Positions 1 to 5,548 of a stretch of DNA of 5,692 bases are shown piece after piece. The position numbers and the translations under genes were made by a program. Within the stretch, counting starts at the first letter, position 1, and each line of letters starts with the position of its first letter. The notes beneath the pieces are model-generated. The model saw nothing but the letters and a program-made list of their open reading frames with translations. It ran no database searches and had not been told where the DNA came from. This DNA is from Phycisphaerales bacterium (lineage in GTDB: Bacteria; Planctomycetota; Phycisphaerae; UBA1845): the NCBI GenBank assembly GCA_030612785.1, contig JAUWNF010000253.1, forward strand, positions 1 to 5,692, in the 5' to 3' direction.

Positions 1-1
1 G

Positions 2-151
2 CGCCTCAGCGAAATGGGCCTGCCCACGCCGAACCTCTCCACCGGCATGCACAACTTCCACTCGGAGTTGGAGTTCGCCTGCCTGGAAGAAATGGAGTCG
101 GCGGTTAAGGTGCTGATCGAATTGGCCAAGCTGTGGGGCAACGAAAAGTAA
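2..151 (+). CDS. pepT: Peptidase T (tripeptide aminopeptidase), C-terminal end only
   Basis: This is the last 49 codons of a gene that begins left of the window and ends in TAA. Peptidase T is a cytosolic M20-family, zinc-dependent enzyme that removes the N-terminal residue from tripeptides. The visible tail contains MGLPTPNLSTGMHNFHSELE, which matches the conserved PepT segment 'GLPTPN-(L/I)-x-T-G-x-HNFHS-x-x-E' near the end of the family. In M20 peptidases the histidine of this block contributes to metal binding. The final helix (LEEMESAVKVLIELAKLW) is also typical. The catalytic domain and most metal ligands lie outside the window and cannot be checked. No clear terminator with a T-tract follows. 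The related M20 dipeptidases are less likely because the TG-x-HNFHS block is characteristic of PepT. Confidence 0.88.
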   Translation, partial: RLSEMGLPTPNLSTGMHNFHSELEFACLEEMESAVKVLIELAKLWGNEK

Positions 152-254
152 GCGCCGGATCACGTCCCACCAGGCAGGATGTAAGGCACCGACCACCGCG
201 CTTGTGTGCCGTGCGCTCGCGGCCGATGCCGTTTCCGCTGACCCAGTTTCGTAG

Positions 255-368
255 TCCTGGCGGGTCGGCGTCGCGAGCGGAGTTGAGCAAGCCCCGTCAC
301 CGAACGACGAGGACGACCTGCTCTCCCCCGAGCAAATCGAGCAGCTTCGATCCCTCGGCTATCTGTAA
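255..368 (+). pseudogene. Orphan C-terminal tail, possible remnant of a sulfatase- or TPR-like gene
   Basis: This open stretch starts just after an in-frame TAG (252-254) and ends at TAA (366-368). It contains no ATG, GTG or TTG. It reads through an acidic linker into DDLLSPEQIEQLRSLGYL and then stops. Endings such as 'LSPEQxEQLRSLGYL' are a recurring C-terminal signature of bacterial sulfatases and of some TPR or choice-of-anchor proteins from Planctomycetes, Acidobacteria and Deltaproteobacteria; this is family knowledge recalled, not searched. About 29 of 37 codons end in G or C, as expected for a coding frame here. The upstream 100 bases show no matching domain in any frame, so the rest of the gene was probably deleted or frameshifted. 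It ends only 7 bases from the convergent stop of the anti-sigma gene. A chance open frame remains possible. Confidence 0.35.
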
Positions 369-375
369 CTTGCCG

Positions 376-1374
376 CTATGGAATGACGAAAGCGTCCGCG
401 GGGTGCCGTTGGTACTCCGTCCCCGTATACTCGGTCACCCCCTCGACCTGCCAGATGTTGTCACCGTGGGTGCCGAACATGGGGGACGTGGTCCACACTA
501 CGCGACCGTCGGCGCAGAGGACGTTTTGTCCCCGGCCGCCGTCGTGGGAGCGGGAATTCGATCGATCAGGATCGACCGCATCGAGCTTGCTGCCATCGAA
601 GAGCGGGTTGCGATCGGCGAAGATGGGCATGCCCGGCGCGAGGCGCAGCGGTAGCGTAGGACCGGCCATGTTCTGCGAATCGAAGCTGCAATTCTCCGGG
701 GAGGGGAAGTCCTCGAACTGATCGATCCGGTCAGCATCCAGCGGACGGGCGCCGCCCATTGCCGCACAGATGAAGCTCTCGGGTTTGGCGAAATGGAGGC
801 GTACGACCAGATAGCGGTTACGGCTGTTGCGCACGCGCGGAACCTGCGGCTGGGGCGAGCGGAGCCAGTTGACCCCTGGAACAAACCCCGCCGTCTGCGG
901 CATCATGCCGTTGAAGTTAGCCGCGTATTGACCTACTGCGCGACCGATATTCCCCAGGCTGGAGGCGCACATGGCCTGCCGCTGTTGACTACGGGCCCGG
1001 GACAACCCCGGGACCAGGACGCCGATGAAGAAGGTGAGGCAAGCGGCCAACGCGACCAACTCACGGAGCGACAGCACCGGGCGCCGGATGAAGCGTCCGT
1101 CTGAGGGTGGAGGCAGGGAGGATGCTGCCTCCGTGACCCTCAGCGGCGAGGCCTGTCCGATCCGGTCCATAATCTGGTCCACGAAGCGGGTTGGCGGAGG
1201 AGGGGTCTTGTACGAGTCGAGCAGCTCCAGCCACGCAGCTACGTTCCGGCTTTGGGACGCCGACTGGTCCGAAGCCGCGATGTTCCGGCGGATCCGCTCC
1301 GCGTCGTCGTTCTCCAGGAGGCCCAAGTGGTAGTCCAGCAATTGCTCAGGCGGTAAGTTATCGGGCTGATTCAT
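376..1374 (-). CDS. Membrane anti-sigma factor fused to a prepilin-like H-x(n)-DG domain
   Basis: This 332-residue protein lies 85 bases downstream of an ECF sigma gene on the same strand, so it is most likely that factor's cognate anti-sigma factor. Residues 1-75 are helical and charged (LPPEQLLDYHLGLLENDDAE at 8-27), like the start of ZAS-type anti-sigma domains, but the zinc-binding H-x3-C-x2-C is absent. A Pro-rich linker (58-61, 88-90) leads to one membrane helix at about 102-122. The helix and what follows (SLRELVALAACL, then VPGLSRAR, then CASSLGNIGRAVGQYAANFNG) imitate the N-terminal helix of planctomycete prepilin-like proteins, including a Glu at 105 in the 'E5' place. The outer domain has FIC at 201-203, an ADRNPLFDG block at 253-261, and the H277...DG290 motif followed by GDNIW. 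No Gly precedes the helix in the usual cleavage position, so peptidase processing is unlikely. The ATG at 1374 has only a distant AGGA upstream. Confidence 0.8.
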   Translation of the reverse strand: MNQPDNLPPEQLLDYHLGLLENDDAERIRRNIAASDQSASQSRNVAAWLELLDSYKTPPPPTRFVDQIMDRIGQASPLRVTEAASSLPPPSDGRFIRRPVLSLRELVALAACLTFFIGVLVPGLSRARSQQRQAMCASSLGNIGRAVGQYAANFNGMMPQTAGFVPGVNWLRSPQPQVPRVRNSRNRYLVVRLHFAKPESFICAAMGGARPLDADRIDQFEDFPSPENCSFDSQNMAGPTLPLRLAPGMPIFADRNPLFDGSKLDAVDPDRSNSRSHDGGRGQNVLCADGRVVWTTSPMFGTHGDNIWQVEGVTEYTGTEYQRHPADAFVIP

Positions 1375-1459
1375 GAGCGGTCAGGTCCTGATGGGCTTGC
1401 GGAGGACTCGGTTCGGCTTCCTACCGGGCCGTCCGCACCAGCGTTTTCCCGTCCTGCTT

Positions 1460-2071
1460 TCATACGTCCGCCTGCCCGCGGCGGTTCTGCTCGTCTTGAA
1501 ATAGTTTTCCGAAGGAGGCCACCGCCGAGTGCAGGCGACTCTTGACGGTACCCAGGGGGATTTCCAGGATGTCAGCCATCTCTTTGTAGGGAAACTTGTG
1601 GAAATACGCGAGGATGAGCACCTCACGCAGGCCCGACGGCAGCCGATCCACGGTTTTTCGGACGATGGCGTTCTTTTCAGACTCTTCGAGGTTTTCGAGA
1701 GGGGTGGGTCCGTCGTCGGCCATCAGTGCGAAAAAACGCGGACTCTCAGAATCCTCAGCGCCGTTGATCGGGGCGTCCAAAGCGACCTCCTTGCGGCGCG
1801 TGCGGGTGCGAAGGTAGTCGCGGGCCTTGTTCGCGGCGATGGTAAACAGCCAGGGCTTGAGCTTCCGCTGGGGATCGAAGCTGGACGCCGCCATGTGCGC
1901 CTGGAGGAACGTGTCCTGCACGACGTCTTCGGCGGCGGCACCACTGCCGGTGAAACGAACCACAAAGCGGTACAACTCGCGATGATGCCGTTCGACCAGC
2001 ATCCGGAAGGCGTCCCGGTCGCCCCGGATATGATCGGCTAATAGTTGCTCGTTCGTTGGCGAACTCACCAC
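1460..2071 (-). CDS. ECF-type (sigma-70 family) RNA polymerase sigma factor
   Basis: This 203-residue protein has the two-domain plan of group IV sigma factors. Region 2 covers about residues 17-92: DAFRMLVERHHRELYRFVVR, then AEDVVQDTFLQAH and KPWLFTIAANKARDYLR, which bind core polymerase and the -10 element. Region 4 covers about residues 140-193: LPSGLREVLILAYFHKFPYK, then MADILEIPLGTVKSRLHSA, the helix-turn-helix that reads the -35 element. Regions 1 and 3 are missing, as in ECF factors. The linker between them (95-137) is rather long and acidic. The start is a GTG at 2071 with a second GTG directly after it at 2068; an in-frame TAA at 2084-2086 rules out anything longer. GGAG sits too close to act as a normal Shine-Dalgarno. 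The downstream membrane anti-sigma gene suggests control by sequestration in response to an envelope or external signal. Self-activation is common in such pairs but not shown here. Confidence 0.95.
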   Translation of the reverse strand: MVSSPTNEQLLADHIRGDRDAFRMLVERHHRELYRFVVRFTGSGAAAEDVVQDTFLQAHMAASSFDPQRKLKPWLFTIAANKARDYLRTRTRRKEVALDAPINGAEDSESPRFFALMADDGPTPLENLEESEKNAIVRKTVDRLPSGLREVLILAYFHKFPYKEMADILEIPLGTVKSRLHSAVASFGKLFQDEQNRRGQADV

Positions 2072-2103
2072 TCCATTGTATGCTTAGGCCCACGTGGTGA
2101 TAG
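2072..2103 (-). promoter_or_regulatory. Possible promoter and operator of the sigma gene
   Basis: On the minus strand, TACAAT (2080-2075) resembles a sigma-70 -10 box. A start about 7 bases later would fall at or next to the GTG start codons (2071/2068), so the message could be leaderless. The matching -35 position (2103-2098, CTATCA) is poor. A perfect 8-base palindrome, CCACGTGG (2090-2097), lies within the spacer and could be an operator. This is suggestive only. Confidence 0.25.
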
Positions 2104-2238
2104 GGTTCGCCCCGGCGTCTTGACCCGGGAGGTCATCCAGCGGTGCAAGCACGAGGTGCTGTCTCAGGCGTGTCCCCGACGAGCTTCGAGCCCCCCCAAT
2201 CCGGGTCTGGCGTCCCGGTGTCCCGGGGCGCGACGCGG

Positions 2239-2946
2239 ATGCGGGGTCTGCGTCGTTCGCGGCTGGGGCGGACGGTGGCGGGACTTTACGCACAGGCGGC
2301 AGCTTGCGGACGTTGGACGGCAAACCACACTCGCTGGCTATTTCTCGTAACTTCTTATTGGACAAATCGTTACAAGGCGCGAACGCTACGCGGGGCAGCG
2401 TATTTGCTACTCGTCGCGGCAGTCGCCCAGGTGGGGGCAGCGGTGATGCCCGACGATTACCGAGATGACCAAGCACTACACCTGACCCAGCCCCGGATCG
2501 TGGTGCTCAAGGCCAAACGCCAGTTGCACCTGTTCGACGGCGATCGTCTGGTGAGGATATATCCCATCGCCCTGGGCAGGAATCCGGTCGGGCAGAAGGT
2601 CTGCGAAGGCGATGGGCGCACGCCGGAAAGCCGATTCCACGTGGTCACCAAAAACCGGCAGAGCAAATATCACCGATTCCTAGGTTTGGACTATCCGGCA
2701 TTGCCCGCGGCGGAACGTGGGCTGTGCCAGGGCGTGAGCACCGAGGGGGAGGCCCGCAGTATCCGGGAGGCCTTCGCGGCCGGGCGATGTCCCAGTTGGA
2801 CCACTGCTCTGGGCGGGGCCATTGGAATCCATGGGCATGGAACGGCCACGGATTGGACTGCCGGTTGTGTCGCGCTGGCGGATCGGCACGCTGAGCAACT
2901 ATTCGACGTGATGCGCCTCGGTGACGAGGTGGAGATACTACCGTAG
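2239..2946 (+). CDS. L,D-transpeptidase (YkuD-fold) peptidoglycan cross-linking enzyme
   Basis: L,D-transpeptidases act outside the cytoplasmic membrane on peptidoglycan stem peptides: they make 3-3 cross-links, attach proteins to the wall, or cleave such links. From the ATG chosen here the protein has 235 residues. A hydrophobic stretch (AAYLLLVAAVAQVGAAV, about 53-69) preceded by RYKARTLR is a signal peptide or anchor. The YkuD domain runs from about 83 (TQPRIVVLKAKRQLHLF) to the end. The active site is intact: H198-G-H-G201, then DWTAGCVAL with the nucleophile C210. The order 'HGHG...DWTAGC-V/I-AL' resembles the ErfK/YafK-like subgroup rather than the 'SHGCIR' form. There is no LysM or other wall-binding domain. 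The start is uncertain: the frame is open back to a GTG at 2143, and a GTG (2275) and a TTG (2404) are alternatives. An N-terminus of about 50 residues before the hydrophobic segment is unusually long. Confidence 0.85.
   Translation: MRGLRRSRLGRTVAGLYAQAAACGRWTANHTRWLFLVTSYWTNRYKARTLRGAAYLLLVAAVAQVGAAVMPDDYRDDQALHLTQPRIVVLKAKRQLHLFDGDRLVRIYPIALGRNPVGQKVCEGDGRTPESRFHVVTKNRQSKYHRFLGLDYPALPAAERGLCQGVSTEGEARSIREAFAAGRCPSWTTALGGAIGIHGHGTATDWTAGCVALADRHAEQLFDVMRLGDEVEILP
2335..2376 (+). promoter_or_regulatory. AT-rich patch with GTAAC/GTTAC inverted repeat, possible promoter
   Basis: A conspicuously AT-rich stretch in an otherwise GC-rich area contains GTAAC (2347-2351) and its inverse GTTAC (2369-2373), 17 bases apart. 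GTAACTT followed by CGTTA resembles an ECF-type -35/-10 pair, though with a short spacer (14 bases). If it is a promoter, the transpeptidase would have to start at the TTG at 2404, since no other in-frame start lies between. If the gene starts upstream, this patch is simply coding. Low confidence. Confidence 0.2.
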
Positions 2947-2963
2947 CCTTCGTCTGACGAAGG
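2947..2963 (+). promoter_or_regulatory. Intercistronic hairpin overlapping the activator's ribosome-binding site
   Basis: CCTTCGTC-T-GACGAAGG is a perfect inverted repeat (8-base arms, or 6-7 pairs with a realistic loop). It begins on the first base after the transpeptidase TAG (2944-2946). Its right arm contains GAAGG, which with the next bases (AAGGGA, 2960-2965) is the Shine-Dalgarno of the ATG at 2970. A folded hairpin would hide that site. A ribosome terminating at 2946 would open it, so translational coupling of the two genes is the simplest reading. There is no T-tract, so a terminator is unlikely. Confidence 0.55.
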
Positions 2964-2969
2964 GACCGT

Positions 2970-4478
2970 ATGACCTTGACAACCGGCAACATCTCGCAGG
3001 CGTCTTTGCAGGCGTTGACCGAAGCCTCCGCGGCCATCAACGCTTCGCTGGACCTGTCACGGGTGCTGGACACCATTGCCCGTTCCGCCGCTTCGGTCAT
3101 GGAAGCCGAGGCGGGCAGCGTCATGCTCCTGGACAAGCGCCGAGGCAAGCTCGTGTTTGCGGCGGCATCCGGGGAACATGCGGCCGGCCTGGTCGGCCAG
3201 GAGTTTGACGCCGACCTCGGGATCGCCGGTCGGGTGGTGGCCAGCGCCCAGGCCGTCCTGGTATCCGACGTGGCCGAGAGTAACGAGCACTATAAGGGCA
3301 TCGATCAAAAGAGCGGCTTTGACACGCGCGAGTTGATCGCCGCACCCATGGTGGTGGGTGACGAGGTGGTGGGCGTGGTGGAAGTGCTCAACCCCACGGG
3401 CGAACGATCGTTTACCTCCGAGGACGTGAACCTCTTACAGGTCTTCGGTAACTTGGCGGCGGTCGGTGCGCGCAACGCCCAGGCCCATGAAAAACTGAAA
3501 CGCGAGAACCTGGGGCTGCGGAAGACCGCGGCGGGGGATCGAACGATTGTGGGCGAGTCTCCGTCGCTGCGCGAGGTGCTCGGCCTTTGCGACAAGGTGG
3601 CCTCGAGCAATGCGACGGTGCTGTTGCTCGGCGAGACCGGCACGGGCAAGGAACTGCTGGCCCGTTACCTGCACGACGCATCGCCGCGTTGTAATGCCGC
3701 TTTCATCGCGATCAACTGCGCCGCCCTGACCGAGAGCCTGTTGGAGAGCGAACTGTTCGGGCATGAGAAAGGCGCGTTTACCGGAGCGGCGTCGCAAAGA
3801 ATCGGCCGCTTCGAGATGGCCGACGGCGGCACGTTGTTTCTGGACGAGATTGGTGACATCAGCCCGTCAACGCAAGTCAAGTTGCTGCGCGTGTTGCAGG
3901 AGCACGAGTTCGTCCGCGTGGGCGGCGCGCGGACCGTGGCCTGCGACGTGCGGATCATTGCCGCGAGCAACCGCGACCTGAAGGCGGCCATTGCCGACGG
4001 CAGATTCCGCGAAGACCTGTACTACCGTCTCAATGTCTTCCCCATCCAGCTTCCTCCGCTGCGCGAACGGCGGGAAGACATTCCCGCCCTGGCGCAGCAT
4101 TTTACCATACGCTTCAGCCGCCAACTGGGACGCGGCGCGCCCTCCATCTCCAACGATGCTCGGGCAATCCTGACCGGACATCATTGGCCCGGGAACGTCC
4201 GCGAACTCCAGAACGTCATCGAGCGGGCGGTGCTGTTGTGCGAGGGCGCGGTTATCGAGCCGACCCACCTGCCCGAGGACCTCGCCGGAACGCCGTCCGC
4301 CGCGCCACCCCGCTCTGGTGAGGGAAGCCTGTGGGACTACGAACGGGCCATGATCGTCAACGCGTTGCGGGACGCGAATTGGAACCAGTCGCAAGCCGCC
4401 CGCGCCCTGGGCATCAGCCGGGACAACCTGCGCTATCGGGTGAAGAAGTACGCCATCCAGCGACCGGAGCAACGGTAG
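2970..4478 (+). CDS. Sigma-54-dependent transcriptional activator: GAF, AAA+ and Fis-type HTH
   Basis: This 502-residue protein is a complete bacterial enhancer-binding protein. Residues 10-170 form a GAF sensor domain (VMEAEAGSVMLLD; IAAPMVVGDEVVGVVEVLN), joined by a short helix (171-185) to the AAA+ domain. The ATPase motifs are all present: Walker A GETGTGKE (221-228), the sigma-54-contacting GAFTGA loop (268-273), Walker B GGTLFLDE (286-293), sensor I SNRDL (333-337), the arginine-rich GRFREDLYYRLNVFPI (344-359) and sensor II WPGNVREL (406-413). A Fis-like HTH ends the protein (NQSQAARALGISRDNLRYRV, 472-491). There is no receiver domain, so it should respond to a small ligand or redox cue rather than phosphorylation. 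The ATG is preceded by AAGGGA four bases away. The gene follows the transpeptidase by 23 bases, probably in one operon. It hydrolyses ATP to open sigma-54 promoters; its targets are unknown. Confidence 0.96.
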   Translation: MTLTTGNISQASLQALTEASAAINASLDLSRVLDTIARSAASVMEAEAGSVMLLDKRRGKLVFAAASGEHAAGLVGQEFDADLGIAGRVVASAQAVLVSDVAESNEHYKGIDQKSGFDTRELIAAPMVVGDEVVGVVEVLNPTGERSFTSEDVNLLQVFGNLAAVGARNAQAHEKLKRENLGLRKTAAGDRTIVGESPSLREVLGLCDKVASSNATVLLLGETGTGKELLARYLHDASPRCNAAFIAINCAALTESLLESELFGHEKGAFTGAASQRIGRFEMADGGTLFLDEIGDISPSTQVKLLRVLQEHEFVRVGGARTVACDVRIIAASNRDLKAAIADGRFREDLYYRLNVFPIQLPPLRERREDIPALAQHFTIRFSRQLGRGAPSISNDARAILTGHHWPGNVRELQNVIERAVLLCEGAVIEPTHLPEDLAGTPSAAPPRSGEGSLWDYERAMIVNALRDANWNQSQAARALGISRDNLRYRVKKYAIQRPEQR

Positions 4479-4495
4479 TCAGATTCCTATGTCGA

Positions 4496-5422
4496 TCAGG
4501 CCTGGCCCTGCGCGGCCCCCTTGTCCATCTCATCCTTGACCATCAGTGCCTGCAGGATCTGATCGCTCACCTGGATCATGCCGTCCGGCGTATACGGCAG
4601 CATGATGACCGACGCCCTGCAATGCGCCCCTACCGCGGTGACGGTGTCGTAGTGCTGGGTGAGGAGCACCATCTTGGTGGCCTCTTCCGGCGAGATGCCG
4701 GCCTGGGAGCAGGCTTCGACCGATTCCTTGAGCCCCTTGGCGATGGCCAACCGCTGGCGGGAGATACCCACGCCCTGCAGCTCCTTGGCCCGCGCCTCCG
4801 CTTCGGCCTCGGCGATCACGTGAATCTTCTTCGCCTCGGCTTCATTCTTGGCGGCCTCTTTCAGGCGGGCGCTGGCGTTGACCTCGTTCATGGCCTCCTT
4901 GACCTTGGGGGCCGGTTGGATGTCGTTGACTAACGTCTGCAGAATGGTGTAGCCGAACTGCTCCATGGTGTCCGATAGGCGCTCCTTGACCGCGTGGGCG
5001 ATCTTCTCTTTCTCGGAGAAGACGCTGTCCACCGGCATCTCGGGCACCAGGGCGCGGACCGTGTCGAACACGTACGAACTGAGTTGCCGTTCGGGGTCCG
5101 TCAGTCTGTACTGGGCCGCCTTGACCGCCTCGTCGGTTTCCCGCACGAAGAACTGCACCGCGATCAGCAAATCCACAAAGACGTCGTCGCGCGTCTTGGA
5201 CTCCACCGTGACTTCGATCTCCCGGACCCGGTGGGTGATGCGCCCCGCGACACGGTCGACGATGGGGATTTTGAGGTTCAGACCCGGGTGGGCGACCCGC
5301 AGGAATCGCCCGAATCGTTCAACGACCGCCCGGGTTTGCTGCTCGACGGTGAACAGACCGGACAAAACCAGAAAAAGAGCTATGACCGCGAGGACAATCA
5401 ACACGATTATTATGGCCGACAT
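4496..5422 (-). CDS. SPFH/Band 7 membrane scaffold protein, HIR/stomatin-like
   Basis: This 308-residue protein starts with a single membrane helix (3-24, IIIVLIVLAVIALFLVLSGL), followed by the SPFH/Band 7 domain (about 24-185: VEQQTRAVVERFGRFLRVAHPGLNLKIPIVD). A charged Ala/Glu-rich coiled coil follows (about 183-216), then the block GVGISRQRLAIAKGLKESV (217-235). The C-terminal part KMVLLTQHYDTVTAVGAH with ILPYTPDG-like MLPYTPDG matches the plant hypersensitive-induced-reaction (HIR) branch more than FtsH-partner HflC/HflK or NfeD-linked stomatins. Such proteins oligomerise into ring- or cage-like membrane microdomains and often affect proteases or other membrane complexes; the bacterial role of HIR-like members is poorly known. 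The gene converges on the sigma-54 activator with 17 bases between the stops and no visible NfeD partner. The ATG is well supported by an AGGA eight bases upstream. Confidence 0.93.
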   Translation of the reverse strand: MSAIIIVLIVLAVIALFLVLSGLFTVEQQTRAVVERFGRFLRVAHPGLNLKIPIVDRVAGRITHRVREIEVTVESKTRDDVFVDLLIAVQFFVRETDEAVKAAQYRLTDPERQLSSYVFDTVRALVPEMPVDSVFSEKEKIAHAVKERLSDTMEQFGYTILQTLVNDIQPAPKVKEAMNEVNASARLKEAAKNEAEAKKIHVIAEAEAEARAKELQGVGISRQRLAIAKGLKESVEACSQAGISPEEATKMVLLTQHYDTVTAVGAHCRASVIMLPYTPDGMIQVSDQILQALMVKDEMDKGAAQGQA

Positions 5423-5430
5423 GGTTTCGT

Positions 5431-5456
5431 TCCTTTCTCCCGCGTGGTTCCGCGGG
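5431..5456 (-). promoter_or_regulatory. Shine-Dalgarno and adjoining hairpin in the SPFH gene leader
   Basis: Read on the minus strand, GGAGAAAGGA (5440-5431) stands eight bases before the ATG at 5422 and is the strongest ribosome-binding site in the window. Just upstream, CCCGCG-(GAACCA)-CGCGGG (5456-5439) is a perfect 6-base-pair hairpin whose last two bases overlap the start of the GGAG. The hairpin may modulate translation or protect the 5' end. It lacks a T-tract and is not a terminator. Confidence 0.5.
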
Positions 5457-5520
5457 GCTTACGTAATCGTCCCTGAAAAAGGCACTTGCGGGGTGGTGTG
5501 ATGAATGAGTCAGTAGGGTT

Positions 5521-5548
5521 CGCGGACGGCGATTTCGTTCGCCGCGCG
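5521..5548. repeat. GC-rich imperfect palindrome between the transposase remnant and SPFH gene
   Basis: The arms CGGCGA (5527-5532) and TCGCCG (5539-5544) enclose the loop TTTCGT. Outside them, CGCG (5521-5524) pairs with CGCG (5545-5548) if the GA at 5525-5526 is bulged out, giving 10 pairs in total. The palindrome sits at the edge of the recognisable transposase coding sequence. It could be a dispersed extragenic palindrome, a scar of the insertion boundary, or a structure in the SPFH leader. Nothing in the window tells these apart. Confidence 0.4.

Noticed and set aside
133..654. Plus-strand open frame of 173 codons
   Set aside because: It is antisense to the well-supported anti-sigma gene over more than half its length and its composition is Arg/Pro/Ser-rich without a domain. 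It also conflicts with the SLGYL tail in another frame.
2074..2076. Minus-strand ATG just upstream of the sigma start
   Set aside because: It is in a different frame and meets TGA after three codons (ATG GAG TGG TGA).
2148..2160. AGCAC-GAG-GTGCT inverted repeat in the divergent intergenic region
   Set aside because: Five-base arms with a three-base loop are expected by chance in sequence this GC-rich, and it aligns with no promoter element.
2275..2295. TGGCGGGACTTTACGCA as a sigma-54 promoter
   Set aside because: GG and GC are 11 bases apart instead of the strictly kept 10.
2084..2476. Minus-strand open frame of 130 codons just upstream of and in frame with the sigma gene, with a plausible stretch LSNKKLREIASECGLP
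   Set aside because: It overlaps the transpeptidase on the other strand, is mostly Pro/Ala/Arg-rich, and has no recognised domain or good ribosome-binding site. A small gene starting near the TTG at about 2365 cannot be wholly excluded.
4479..4495. Bidirectional terminator between the converging activator and SPFH genes
   Set aside because: The 17-base gap has no convincing stem-loop with a T-tract on either strand.
4331..4933. Plus-strand open frame of 200 codons spanning the end of the activator and the SPFH gene
   Set aside because: It overlaps two confident genes in other frames; the open frame follows from high GC and codon bias.
5319..5542. Continuation of the transposase frame towards the SPFH gene
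   Set aside because: After about 5543 it no longer resembles a transposase and overlaps the start of the SPFH gene in a different frame.
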